From Pannonibacter tanglangensis (lineage in GTDB: Bacteria > Pseudomonadota > Alphaproteobacteria > Rhizobiales > Stappiaceae), in the NCBI RefSeq assembly GCF_009915685.1, contig NZ_JAABLP010000003.1: a stretch of 64,000 nucleotides of DNA. One strand, 5' to 3'. The notes beneath the pieces were generated by a model, which saw only the letters and a program-made list of their open reading frames with translations, ran no database searches and was not told the origin of the DNA. A program made the translations under genes and the position numbers. Of this stretch, positions 6,205 through 15,075 are shown piece by piece (positions within the stretch are counted from its first letter, which is position 1; every line of letters starts with the position of its first letter).

Positions 6205-8676
6205 TTGGCCGAGGCCCCTGCTCCCCTGCCGATTGATGCGGTGATGCCGGAGCTGCTCTCCGTGCTGCAACGCAGTTCCTCGGCCGTGCTCGTCGCCGAG
6301 CCCGGTGCCGGCAAGACGACGCGCGTGCCGCTGGCGCTTCTTACCGCCGACTGGACCGACGACCGCCGGATCCTCGTTCTGGAACCCCGGCGGCTGGCCG
6401 CGCGTGCGGCGGCGCGGCGCATGGCAGAGACGCTGGGAGAACCGGTCGGCGAGACGGTCGGTTACCGGGTGCGCATGGATGCGAAGGTCTCGGCCCGCAC
6501 GCGCATCGAGGTGGTGACCGAGGGTGTCTTCACCCGCATGATCCTCGACGAGCCGGAACTGCCCGGCATCGCCTGCGTCCTCTTCGACGAATTCCACGAA
6601 CGCTCGCTGGACGGCGACTTGGGCCTCGCGCTGGCGCTCGACGTGCAGGGCGCGCTGCGTGACGACCTGCGGCTGGTGCCGATGTCGGCGACGCTGGATG
6701 CGGCCTCCGTCGCGCGGCTGCTCGGCGATGCGCCGGTGATCGAGAGCAAGGGCCGCAGCTTCCCCGTGGAGACACGCTACCTCGGCCGCAGCCCGGACGA
6801 GCGCATCGAGCCGCAGGTGGTCCGCGCCATCCGCAAGGCGCTGGCCGAGGAAAGCGGGTCACTGCTCGTCTTCCTGCCCGGACAGGGCGAGATCCGCCGG
6901 GTGGCGGAGATGCTGGAGGGCCAGGTCGGCCCCACGGTCCAGATTGCCCCGCTCTATGGCGCGCTCGACGGCAAGGCGCAGGATCTGGCGATCCGGCCCG
7001 CCGGACCGGGCCTGCGCAAGGTGGTGCTGGCCACAGCCATCGCCCAGACCTCGCTGACCATCGAGGGGGTGCGCGTCGTCATCGACAGCGGGCTGTCCCG
7101 GGTGCCGCGCTATGAGCCGCAGACCGGGCTGACGCGGCTGGAAACGGTGCGCGTCGCGCGCGCCACCGCCGACCAGCGGCGCGGCCGCGCCGGGCGAACC
7201 GAACCGGGCGTCTGCTACCGGCTGTGGGACGAGGCGCAGACACAGGCGCTGGCCGCCGCCGAGCGGCCCGAGATCCTCGAGGCCGACCTCTCCTCGCTGC
7301 TGCTGGACCTGGCTGCCTGGGGCACCAGCGATCCGGCCAGCCTGAGCTTTCCCGACCAGCCTCCCGCCGCCGCGTTGCAGGAGGCGCGCAGCCTGCTGCA
7401 AGGCTGTCACGCGCTGGACGCGGCCGGTCGCCTGACGCCGCATGGCAAGCGCCTTGCCCGGCTGCCGCTTGCGCCGCGACTGGCGCACATGCTGGTGGAG
7501 GCCGAAGGACGGGGCCTCGGCCGGCTGGCGGCCGATGTCGCCGCGATCCTGAGCGAGCCGGGCCTCGGCGGGCAGGATGTGGACCTGCGCGAGCGGGTGC
7601 GGCGCCTCAGGGCCGACGGCAGCCCGCGCGCCCGCGACGCCCGGGCGCTGGCGACCCGCTGGCGCGATCTGGCCGGGCGCAGCCGGGGAAGCCAGGATGC
7701 GGATCTGCCCGAACAGGCCGGCGAGGTGCTGGCGCTGGCCTATCCCGAGCGCGTCGCACAGCAGCGCGGCCAGCGCGGCCGCTTCCGTCTTGCCAACGGG
7801 CGCGGGGCCGACATGCCGGAAGAGCTGGCGCTGGCCGCCGAGCCCTTCCTGGCCGTGGCCGACATCCAGGGCAAGGCTGCGAGCGGACGCATCCTGCTGG
7901 CCGCCCCGCTCGGCCTTGATGACATCGAGACGCTGTTTGCCGCCGACATCACCGAGGAAGACGAGGTGAAGCTGGAGCCCTCCGGCGCCGTGCGGGCGCG
8001 CCGGGTGCGGCGGATGCGGGCGCTGGAGCTGGCGAGCCGCCAGATCAGTGCCCCGGACCCGGCGCTGGTCACCGCCGCGCTGGTGGAGGAACTGGCGCGC
8101 CGGGGCGTCGCGCGCCTGCCCTGGAGCAACGACCATCTGCGGCTGCGCGCCCGGGCCGGCTTTGTCCGGGCCGCCGGCGAGACCACCCTGCCCGACCTGT
8201 CGGACGCGGCGCTGGGGGCGACGATGCAGGACTGGCTGGCCCCCTATCTGGCCGGCCGCAGCCGGGTCGGCGATGTCTCGGCCGAGGTGCTGGGCAACGC
8301 GCTGGCAGGGCTTCTGGGCTATGGCGGCGCGGCGGAGCTGGACCGGCTGGCACCCTCGCATTTCACCGCGCCAACCGGCTCCAGCGTGCCGATCGACTAC
8401 GGCTCGGAGGCCGGACCGACGATCTCGATCCGGGTGCAGGAGCTGTTCGGCCTGGCGCAGCATCCCTCGGTCGCCAATGGCCGCATTCCGCTGACGCTGG
8501 AGCTGCTGTCGCCCGCGCACCGGCCGATCCAGATCACCCGCGATCTCCCCGGTTTCTGGTCAGGCTCCTGGGCGGATGTGAAGAGCGAGATGAAGGGCCG
8601 CTATCCCAAGCATCCCTGGCCCGACGATCCGCTGAATGCCGAGGCAACGCGCCGGGCAAAACCCAGGGGAACGTGA
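6205..8676 (+). CDS. hrpB: ATP-dependent helicase HrpB
   Basis: An 823-residue DEAH-box RNA helicase of the HrpB family. Walker A is EPGAGKTTR (residues 32-40), the Walker B box is DEFH (near residue 127, the HrpB variant of DEAH), the SAT motif lies near 159 and the QRRGRAGR motif VI follows the helicase C domain; the C-terminal third carries the HrpB-specific domain ending in PGFWSGSWADVKSEMKGRYP, its usual tail. The start is a TTG at 6205 placing the conserved LPIDAV at residues 8-13; GTG and ATG codons at 6241 and 6244 would cut into the conserved start, so TTG is preferred. It follows glk by 30 bases and may be co-transcribed. Its cellular RNA target is not established. Confidence 0.93.
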   Translation: MAEAPAPLPIDAVMPELLSVLQRSSSAVLVAEPGAGKTTRVPLALLTADWTDDRRILVLEPRRLAARAAARRMAETLGEPVGETVGYRVRMDAKVSARTRIEVVTEGVFTRMILDEPELPGIACVLFDEFHERSLDGDLGLALALDVQGALRDDLRLVPMSATLDAASVARLLGDAPVIESKGRSFPVETRYLGRSPDERIEPQVVRAIRKALAEESGSLLVFLPGQGEIRRVAEMLEGQVGPTVQIAPLYGALDGKAQDLAIRPAGPGLRKVVLATAIAQTSLTIEGVRVVIDSGLSRVPRYEPQTGLTRLETVRVARATADQRRGRAGRTEPGVCYRLWDEAQTQALAAAERPEILEADLSSLLLDLAAWGTSDPASLSFPDQPPAAALQEARSLLQGCHALDAAGRLTPHGKRLARLPLAPRLAHMLVEAEGRGLGRLAADVAAILSEPGLGGQDVDLRERVRRLRADGSPRARDARALATRWRDLAGRSRGSQDADLPEQAGEVLALAYPERVAQQRGQRGRFRLANGRGADMPEELALAAEPFLAVADIQGKAASGRILLAAPLGLDDIETLFAADITEEDEVKLEPSGAVRARRVRRMRALELASRQISAPDPALVTAALVEELARRGVARLPWSNDHLRLRARAGFVRAAGETTLPDLSDAALGATMQDWLAPYLAGRSRVGDVSAEVLGNALAGLLGYGGAAELDRLAPSHFTAPTGSSVPIDYGSEAGPTISIRVQELFGLAQHPSVANGRIPLTLELLSPAHRPIQITRDLPGFWSGSWADVKSEMKGRYPKHPWPDDPLNAEATRRAKPRGT

Positions 8677-8896
8677 CGCTCCGGTCAATTTGTGCTGGTG
8701 CAACCGTCATCGCCACGGCGGCAGCGGCGTGATAAGAGAGCGGCATGCGCCGGCCTGCCGACGCCCGGCCGCCCCGATCCGGGACGGATCCGGGCTGCGT
8801 CCGGGCCGCATTCCAACCGGGCGCCCCGTGCGACGCCCGCAACCCGGACCGTCTCGCCGGCCTCCCCCGGCCGACCGTTCCCCCCGACCTATTCTT

Positions 8897-8924
8897 GACG
8901 ACCCGTTCCAGACGACCCGTTCCA
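8897..8924. repeat. Perfect 14-bp tandem duplication
   Basis: GACGACCCGTTCCA occurs twice back to back, ending 19 bases before the DUF1186 start. It sits in the 267-base gap after hrpB, which otherwise shows no gene. It could be a recent slippage product or a direct-repeat protein site. Confidence 0.6.
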
Positions 8925-8943
8925 ACTGACAGGATCTGCCCCC

Positions 8944-9798
8944 ATGACCGCGCTCGACGCAGCCAGCCTGATCGATGCCTTCACCGCCGGCGAAGGCTTC
9001 CCCGAAGCCGCGATTGCCGCCTGCCTTGCCACACCGGACGCCGCACGACCCGGGCTGATGGCAATCGTCGAGGACCGGGCCAATGGCGGCACCGGCGCGC
9101 TGAGCCAGCACGACACCAAGGGCGATGCCTGCTTCGTCGCCCTGCACATCCTGGCCGAGCAGCGCGCGACCGAGGCCTTCCAGCCGCTGCTGCGGCTGTT
9201 GCAGAGCGAGACGCAGGACCTGGAATCGCTGTTCGGCGACGCCATGACCGAGACCATGGGCCCAATCCTGATCGCCCTGAACCCCGGCGACTTTGCGGCG
9301 CTGGAAGCCGGCATCGCCAACCGGGCCGCCGACGCCTTTGCCCGCGACGCCATGATGGTGGCCTGGGCCCATGGCGTGCTGGCCGGCGCCGTGTCGCGCG
9401 AGCATGCGCGCGGGTTCCTTGCAAGCTTCCCGGACAAGGTCCGGCCCGAGCCGGACAGCTTTCTCTGGGGCACCTATGTGGCGATTGCCGGCGATCTGGG
9501 CTTTGCCGATCTGGCACCGGTGATCGACCCGCTGTTCACCTCGGGGGCAATCGCAATGGACGAGGGCGGCTTCCGCCCGGCCGATCCGGAGGATTTCGGA
9601 CATCACCTTAAGGCAGCCCGGCTGGGCGCGGAAAACGAGGCGAACCACGCGGCCTGGCTGGCGTCGAACCGCTTCTATCCGTTCGAGCACACGCTGGACA
9701 CGCTGCGCGACTGGTCCTGGGATGGCGACGAGGCCGAGTGGGAGGAGGTTCCCTTCCTCGCGGCTGCCGAGGACGAGACGCCGTTCGAGAAGGACTGA
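8944..9798 (+). CDS. DUF1186 domain-containing protein
   Basis: A 284-residue cytoplasmic protein matching the DUF1186 family as I recall it. It is predicted all-helical with HEAT-like pairs: residues about 50-180 alternate short helices with the GDAMTETMGPIL segment typical of the family, and the central DSFLWGTYVAIAGDLGFADL region follows. The last 25 residues are strongly acidic. There is no signal peptide. Function is unknown; members have been described only as conserved proteins, some next to nucleic-acid or SEC-C metal-binding domains, neither of which is visible here. An AGGA site lies 9 bases before the ATG. Confidence 0.75.
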   Translation: MTALDAASLIDAFTAGEGFPEAAIAACLATPDAARPGLMAIVEDRANGGTGALSQHDTKGDACFVALHILAEQRATEAFQPLLRLLQSETQDLESLFGDAMTETMGPILIALNPGDFAALEAGIANRAADAFARDAMMVAWAHGVLAGAVSREHARGFLASFPDKVRPEPDSFLWGTYVAIAGDLGFADLAPVIDPLFTSGAIAMDEGGFRPADPEDFGHHLKAARLGAENEANHAAWLASNRFYPFEHTLDTLRDWSWDGDEAEWEEVPFLAAAEDETPFEKD

Positions 9799-9815
9799 TC
9801 CGGGGCCGCTGCCGA

Positions 9816-9839
9816 CCCCAGCCCCAGCCCCAGCCCCAG
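9816..9839. repeat. CCCCAG hexanucleotide repeat, four copies
   Basis: Four uninterrupted CCCCAG units begin 17 bases after the DUF1186 stop. Copy number of such a tract can vary between strains. It lies outside any coding region. Confidence 0.7.
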
Positions 9840-9874
9840 CCCGGACCGGTCGCCTCGCCCGGCCCGAAATGCGC

Positions 9875-9911
9875 AAGCCGCCGTGAGAGACCCACGGCGG
9901 CTTGTTCTTTT
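9875..9911. terminator. Terminator between DUF1186 gene and putA
   Basis: A perfect 11-bp stem (AAGCCGCCGTG against CACGGCGGCTT) with a 7-base loop is followed by GTTCTTTT on the plus strand. It lies between two converging genes; the T-rich side serves the plus-strand DUF1186 transcript, and the preceding A-poor side makes it weaker for putA. Confidence 0.8.
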
Positions 9912-10010
9912 GGTCTGCGATGGGGCGCAGGTGCACCAAGCCCCGGTCCAACGGGCCGGGGCCTGACTTGTCCGGACCTCTTGCCGGGTCCGGGACAAAC
10001 GGGGGGACGC

Positions 10011-13000
10011 TTACTCGCCCGAATGGGCGAGCAGCGAGGCGTTGCCGCCGGAGGCTGCGGTGTTGATCGACACCACCTGCTCCAGCGCAAAGCGCTGCAG
10101 ATAGGCCGGGCCGCCTGCCTTCGGGCCGGTGCCGGAGAGCCCGGAGCCGCCGAAGGGCTGCGTGCCGACGACCGCGCCGATGGTGTTGCGGTTGACGTAG
10201 ACGTTGCCGACCGACAGGCGGTCGACGACGCGCTTCACCGTCGCGTCGATGCGGCTGTGCACGCCGAGGGTCAGGCCGTAGCCGGTGGCCGCAATGCTGT
10301 CGAGCATCGCGTCAAAGTCCTTGGCCTTGTAGCGCACCACATGCAGCACCGGGCCGAAGACCTCGCGGGTGAGGTCTTCCGGACGGTCGAGCATCACGAT
10401 ATGCGGAGCGACATAGGTGCCGCCGGAGAGCGCGCCGCCGGGAACCTTGCCGGCAAACTTGATGCGGCCGAGCTTGTCCATCTGGGCAAGGTGCGACAGG
10501 ATGTTGTCGCGCGCCTCGGCGTCGATCACCGGACCGATGTCCGTGGTCGTCAGGCGCGGATCGCCCAGCTCCAGTTCCCTGGCCGCCCCCTCGATCATCT
10601 CGATCAGGTGATCGGCAACATCTTCCTGCAGATAGACGAGACGCAGGGCCGAGCAGCGCTGGCCGGCCGAGCGGAAGGCCGAGGTGATGACGTCGTCGCA
10701 GACCTGTTCCGGCAGGGCCGTCGCGTCCACCAGCATGGCGTTGATGCCGCCGGTCTCGGCGATCAGCGGCACGATGGGCCCACGCTTGGTGGCAAGCGCG
10801 CCATTGATCGCCCAGGCGGTCTCGGTCGAACCGGTGAAGGCGACACCGCCGACATGCGGGTGACCGGTGAGCGCGGCGCCGACACGGCCGTCGCCGGGCA
10901 CGAACACCAGCGCGTCTTCCGGCACGCCGGCCTCATGCAGCATCTTCACCGCCTCGAAGGCGACGAGCGGCGTCTGCTCGGCCGGCTTGGCGACCACGGC
11001 GTTGCCGGCGACGAGCGCTGCGGCCACCTGACCAAGGAAGATGGCCAGCGGGAAGTTCCAGGGCGAGATGCAGACGAAGACGCCGCGGCCGCGCAGGCGG
11101 TAGCGGTTTTCCTCACCGGTCGGCCCCGGCATCAGCCGGCCTTCACCGAAGAGGCCACGGGCCTCGGCGGCGTAATAGCGGCAGAAGTCGACCGCCTCGC
11201 GGATCTCGGCAATGCCGTCCGAGAGCGTCTTGCCGGCTTCCACGGCCAACAGCGTCATCAGGCGGTCGCGCCTGGCTTCCATGAGGTCAGCCATCTTTTC
11301 CAGCGCGGCGGCGCGGGTCTCGACCGGGGTGCGCGACCAGCCTTCAAAGCCCTTGGCGGCAACGACCATCGCGGCAGAGGCGAGGGACACATCGGCCTCG
11401 ATCACTTCCCCGACGACCAGGCTGCCGTCGATGGGCGAGCGCAGCGGACGGGCAGCGCCGGTGGCCTCGTGGCCGGGAACCAGCGGGCGAGCCGTGCCGG
11501 CCGGCAGGCCGACGGCCGCCATGCCGGCCAGGAGCTGCTGGCGCTCGGCAGCATGGCCAAGCTCGAGACCGGCAGAGTTGGCGCGCGAGCTGCCGTAAAG
11601 GCCTTCGGGGCGCGGAATGGAGCTGTTGCGGGCGCGGTCGCCCCCTTCGAGGATATCACCAGGACGTTGCAGCATCTGACCCACCGGGATGGAAGCGTCT
11701 CCGACGATGGAGACGAAGGAAGAATTGGCGCCGTTCTCGAGCAGGCGCCGGACGAGATAGGCGAGGAGATCCTTGTGGCCGCCGACCGGCGCATAGACGC
11801 GGCAGGGGAAGCCATCGCGCTCGACCACGGACTTGTAGAGGCTCTCGCCCATGCCATGCAGGCGCTGGAACTCGTAGCCGCCCTGGTTGCCGGCCATTTC
11901 CTGGATCTGGGCAACGGTAAGGGCGTTGTGCGTGGCAAACTGCGGGTAGAGCACATCGCGGGCGGCCAGCATGCGGCGGGCGCAGGCGAGATAGGACAGG
12001 TCCGTCGCCGCCTTGCGGGAGAAGACCGGATAGTCGGCAAGGCCGCGTTCCTGCGCGCGCTTCACTTCCGTATCCCAGTAGGCGCCCTTGACGAGGCGCA
12101 CCATCAGGCGGCGGTTGTGCAGGCGGGCCAGGTCAATCAGCCAGTCGATGACCTCGCGGCCGCGCTTCTGGTAAGCCTGCACCGCAAGGCCGAACCCGTC
12201 CCAGCCATCCAGCACCGGATGCGCGACGATCGCGGCGATGAGGTCGAGCGAGATCTCGAGCCGGTCGGCCTCTTCCGCGTCGATGGTGAAGTTGAGGTTG
12301 TAGCCGCGGGCCATCTTCACGAGGTCGAGGACCTTCGGCAACAGCTCGGTCTCGACGCGCTTGCCCTTGGTCGCCTCGTAGCGCGGATGCAGGGCCGACA
12401 GCTTGACGGAGATGCCCGGACGGTCCGGCAGCGGCTTGTCGCCGGCGGCCTTGCCGATGGCCTCGATGGCGTCGGCATAGGAGCGGAAGTAGCGGTCGGC
12501 GTCGTCCTGGGTGCGGGCGCCTTCGCCGAGCATGTCATAGGAGAAGCGATAACCCTTCGGCTCCTGGCCGCTGGCGCGCGACAGGGCCTTGGAAATGGTC
12601 TCGCCCAGAACGAACTGGTGGCCGAGCAGGCGCATCGCCTGCTTGGTGGCGGTGCGCACCGCCGGCATGCCGAGGCGCTTGACCAGCGAGGCCAGGATGG
12701 TGTCCGGCGTATCGCCCGGGTGCAGCAGGCGCGAGGTGATGCCCAGCGCCCAGGACGAGGCGGACACCAGCCAGGTGTCGGACTTCATGCCGTCGCCTTC
12801 GCCAAACTTGGCAGCAGCCAGCTTGTCCTCGATCAGCTTGTCGGCGGTCGCCGCATCCGGCACGCGCAGCAGCGCCTCGGCCAGCACCATCATGGCAAGG
12901 CCTTCGCGGGTGGTCAGACCAAACTCGCGCATGAAGTCCTCGACACCGCCAAGGCCCGAGCGCGTGGCGCGCATGGTCTGGATGTAGTCGGTGGCCTTGG

Positions 13001-13139
13001 CGTCGATGCGGGATTCCGCATCCGGCGACAGCCGCGTTTCGGCCAGCATGCGCTTGACGAGATCGGCATCCTCCGGCGCGAAGTCGGACCGGAAGGGAGC
13101 GGTGGATTCGAGGGCGTTGAGGGCGTTGACCGACTGCAC
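10011..13139 (-). CDS. putA: Bifunctional proline dehydrogenase / glutamate semialdehyde dehydrogenase PutA
   Basis: A 1042-residue PutA that oxidises proline to pyrroline-5-carboxylate with FAD and then to glutamate with NAD. The N-terminal half holds the proline dehydrogenase barrel, with GISVKLSALHPRYE and FTIDAEEADR, and the C-terminal half the aldehyde dehydrogenase domain with catalytic E795 (IAETGG) and C829 (GQRCS). The protein ends in the short GNASLLAHSGE tail typical of smaller PutAs. No ribbon-helix-helix domain is present at the N-terminus, so this is not the self-repressing type; regulation falls to the divergent Lrp-like gene. It is likely peripheral at the cytoplasmic membrane, passing electrons to quinone. 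The length is that of short class PutA proteins. Confidence 0.97.
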   Translation of the reverse strand: MQSVNALNALESTAPFRSDFAPEDADLVKRMLAETRLSPDAESRIDAKATDYIQTMRATRSGLGGVEDFMREFGLTTREGLAMMVLAEALLRVPDAATADKLIEDKLAAAKFGEGDGMKSDTWLVSASSWALGITSRLLHPGDTPDTILASLVKRLGMPAVRTATKQAMRLLGHQFVLGETISKALSRASGQEPKGYRFSYDMLGEGARTQDDADRYFRSYADAIEAIGKAAGDKPLPDRPGISVKLSALHPRYEATKGKRVETELLPKVLDLVKMARGYNLNFTIDAEEADRLEISLDLIAAIVAHPVLDGWDGFGLAVQAYQKRGREVIDWLIDLARLHNRRLMVRLVKGAYWDTEVKRAQERGLADYPVFSRKAATDLSYLACARRMLAARDVLYPQFATHNALTVAQIQEMAGNQGGYEFQRLHGMGESLYKSVVERDGFPCRVYAPVGGHKDLLAYLVRRLLENGANSSFVSIVGDASIPVGQMLQRPGDILEGGDRARNSSIPRPEGLYGSSRANSAGLELGHAAERQQLLAGMAAVGLPAGTARPLVPGHEATGAARPLRSPIDGSLVVGEVIEADVSLASAAMVVAAKGFEGWSRTPVETRAAALEKMADLMEARRDRLMTLLAVEAGKTLSDGIAEIREAVDFCRYYAAEARGLFGEGRLMPGPTGEENRYRLRGRGVFVCISPWNFPLAIFLGQVAAALVAGNAVVAKPAEQTPLVAFEAVKMLHEAGVPEDALVFVPGDGRVGAALTGHPHVGGVAFTGSTETAWAINGALATKRGPIVPLIAETGGINAMLVDATALPEQVCDDVITSAFRSAGQRCSALRLVYLQEDVADHLIEMIEGAARELELGDPRLTTTDIGPVIDAEARDNILSHLAQMDKLGRIKFAGKVPGGALSGGTYVAPHIVMLDRPEDLTREVFGPVLHVVRYKAKDFDAMLDSIAATGYGLTLGVHSRIDATVKRVVDRLSVGNVYVNRNTIGAVVGTQPFGGSGLSGTGPKAGGPAYLQRFALEQVVSINTAASGGNASLLAHSGE

Positions 13140-13215
13140 GGGGATTCTCCGCTTTCACCGCCGAAAAACCGGCGGCAACCTGATTTTCCGCGAAGATACC
13201 AGCGGTTTTGCCTTC

Positions 13216-13249
13216 TTTTCCGGGTATTTTTGGCCTATTCTCCGGAAAA
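13216..13249. promoter_or_regulatory. Inverted repeat between putA and putR, likely PutR operator
   Basis: TTTTCCGG (13216-13223) and CCGGAAAA (13242-13249) face each other across 18 bases in the 129-base divergent region. The area is A/T rich, as usual for Lrp/AsnC binding sites, and lies about 20 bases before putR and 75 before putA. Proline-responsive activation of putA and autoregulation of putR would fit; the assignment is by position. Confidence 0.5.
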
Positions 13250-13268
13250 ACAAGTTTTTAAGGGCGTC

Positions 13269-13742
13269 ATGACCGACAATTCCCCGGATCTCGACCGGAT
13301 CGACCGCAAGATCCTCGGCGTGCTGCAGACCGACGGCCGCATCACCACCACCGATCTGGCCGACAAGGTGGGGCTTTCGCCCACTGCCACCGCCGACCGG
13401 ATGAAGCGCCTGATCCGCGACGGCTACATCCTGCGCTTCACGGCGGAGCTGAATCCGCAGAAGCTCAATCTGTCGCTGCTGGTCTTTGTCGAGGTGAAGC
13501 TGGACAAGACGACGGCGGACGTCTTCGACGCCTTCGCCGCCGCCGTGTCGCGGTCTCCGGAGGTGCTGGAATGCCATATGGTGGCCGGCGGCTTCGATTA
13601 TCTGGTGAAGAGCCGGGTGCGGGACATGACGCATTACCGGCAGTTTCTCGCCGAGGTGATCCTCAACCTGCCGGGCGTGCGCGAAACCCACACCTATGCG
13701 GTGATGGAGGACGTGAAGGACACGCATGTGCTTCCCATCTGA
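13269..13742 (+). CDS. putR: Lrp/AsnC-family regulator, probable PutR
   Basis: A 157-residue Lrp/AsnC regulator. The N-terminal winged helix-turn-helix spans about residues 8-55 (DRIDRKILGVLQTDGRITTTDLADKVGLSP), and the C-terminal RAM effector domain contains VLECHMVAGGFDYLVKSRV, the usual ligand-response segment. It is transcribed divergently from putA, the classical alphaproteobacterial arrangement in which PutR activates putA in the presence of proline. The ATG at 13269 is the first in frame that leaves a normal Lrp N-terminus. A longer in-frame reading upstream is antisense to putA and not real. The last codons end 104 bases before the next transporter gene. Confidence 0.92.
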   Translation: MTDNSPDLDRIDRKILGVLQTDGRITTTDLADKVGLSPTATADRMKRLIRDGYILRFTAELNPQKLNLSLLVFVEVKLDKTTADVFDAFAAAVSRSPEVLECHMVAGGFDYLVKSRVRDMTHYRQFLAEVILNLPGVRETHTYAVMEDVKDTHVLPI

Positions 13743-13845
13743 GCCGGCGCGTGCCAGCGTCACGGAGCTGTGTGTTGACCGTCATCGAGGCGGCACGGCA
13801 CCAAGTCTTTCAGCAAAGATGATGCAGGTTCAGGGAGTTGTTTCG

Positions 13846-15075
13846 ATGCAGGTGATCCGCCGCCGGTTCTTGCAGGGCCTTGCCGCCGTCTCCCTCGTGG
13901 CGGTCCTGGCGACAGGCCCCACCCTCGCGGCCGGGCCGGACGACTGGGCCGGCATCAAGGAGGCCGCAAAGGGCCAGACCGTCTATTTCCACGCCTGGGG
14001 CGGCGAGCCGCGCATCAACGCCTACATCGACTGGGTCGCCGGCGAGCTGAAACAGCAGTATGGCGTGACACTGGAACACGTGAAGGTCGATGATACCGCC
14101 AATGTGGTCGCGCGGGTGCTGGCCGAGAAGACCGCCGGCAAGACCAGTGGCGGCGCGGTGGATCTCGTCTGGATCAACGGCGAGAACTTCGCGGCCATGA
14201 AGCGGGAAGGCCTGCTGCAGGCCGGGGCCTGGGCCGAACGCCTGCCGAACTGGGCGCTGGTCGATGTCGAGGGCAAGCCGACCGTGCGGCGCGACTTCGG
14301 CGTCCCGACCGACGGGCTGGAAAGCCCCTGGGGCATGGCGAAGCTGGTGTTCATGCATGACAGCGCAAGGCTGGCCGAAGCCCCGGCCTCGCTGCAGGCG
14401 CTGGCCGAGTTTGCCAAGGCGAACCCGGGACGCTTCACCTATCCGCAGCCGCCGAACTTCCATGGCTCGACCTTCCTGAAACAGGCGCTGGCCACCCTGA
14501 TCGACGATCCTGCACGTCTGCAGCAGCCTGTTGATCCGGCACGGTTCGACGCCGATACGGCCAAGCTCTTCGCCTGGCTGGACGCGCTGCACCCGCATCT
14601 GTGGCGCAGCGGACGGGCCTTCCCGGCCTCGGCAGCCGCACTGCGCCAGCTGCTTGCCGACGGCGAGATCGACATCGCCTTCAGCTTCAATCCGGGCGAT
14701 GCCTCGGCCGCGATTGCAGCCGGCGAACTGCCGGACACGGTGCGCAGCTTCGTGCTTGAGGGCGGCACCATCGGCAACACCCATTTCGTCGCCATTCCCT
14801 TCAACAGTTCGGCCTCGGCCGGGGCCAAGGTGGTGGCGAATTTCCTGCTGTCGCCCGAGGCCCAGGCGCGCAAGGAGGATCCGGCAGTCTGGGGTGACCC
14901 GACCGTGCTGGACGTGGCGGCCCTGCCGGACGCCGACAGGGCCCGGTTTGCCGCCATCGACCGGGGCGCAGCCGGTCTCGGCCCCGAGGCGCTCGGACCG
15001 ACGCTGCCGGAGCCGCATCCGAGCTGGATGGACGCGCTCGAGGCGGCCTGGGCCAAGCGTTACGGCGTGCAGTGA
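13846..15075 (+). CDS. YnjB-like ABC transporter substrate-binding protein
   Basis: A 409-residue periplasmic binding protein related to E. coli YnjB, in the iron/thiamine/spermidine-type fold. The N-terminus RRRFLQG followed by a hydrophobic stretch to TLAA (about residue 28) looks like a Tat signal, with the twin-arginine and FL at the expected places, so it may be exported folded. The mature chain opens with VYFHAWGGEPRINAYIDWV, typical of the YnjB group. An AGGGAG site 8 bases upstream selects this ATG over an upstream in-frame one. The ligand of YnjBCD systems is not established. The stop overlaps the next gene start by four bases, so the three genes form one operon. Confidence 0.87.
   Translation: MQVIRRRFLQGLAAVSLVAVLATGPTLAAGPDDWAGIKEAAKGQTVYFHAWGGEPRINAYIDWVAGELKQQYGVTLEHVKVDDTANVVARVLAEKTAGKTSGGAVDLVWINGENFAAMKREGLLQAGAWAERLPNWALVDVEGKPTVRRDFGVPTDGLESPWGMAKLVFMHDSARLAEAPASLQALAEFAKANPGRFTYPQPPNFHGSTFLKQALATLIDDPARLQQPVDPARFDADTAKLFAWLDALHPHLWRSGRAFPASAAALRQLLADGEIDIAFSFNPGDASAAIAAGELPDTVRSFVLEGGTIGNTHFVAIPFNSSASAGAKVVANFLLSPEAQARKEDPAVWGDPTVLDVAALPDADRARFAAIDRGAAGLGPEALGPTLPEPHPSWMDALEAAWAKRYGVQ

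Noticed and set aside
9816..9839. Phase-variation tract controlling a gene
   Set aside because: The CCCCAG repeat lies after a stop codon and between converging genes, so length changes would not shift a frame.
9738..13142. Very long plus-strand reading frame leading into putR
   Set aside because: It runs antisense to putA for over 3 kb; only the last 157 codons from 13269 encode a real Lrp-type protein.
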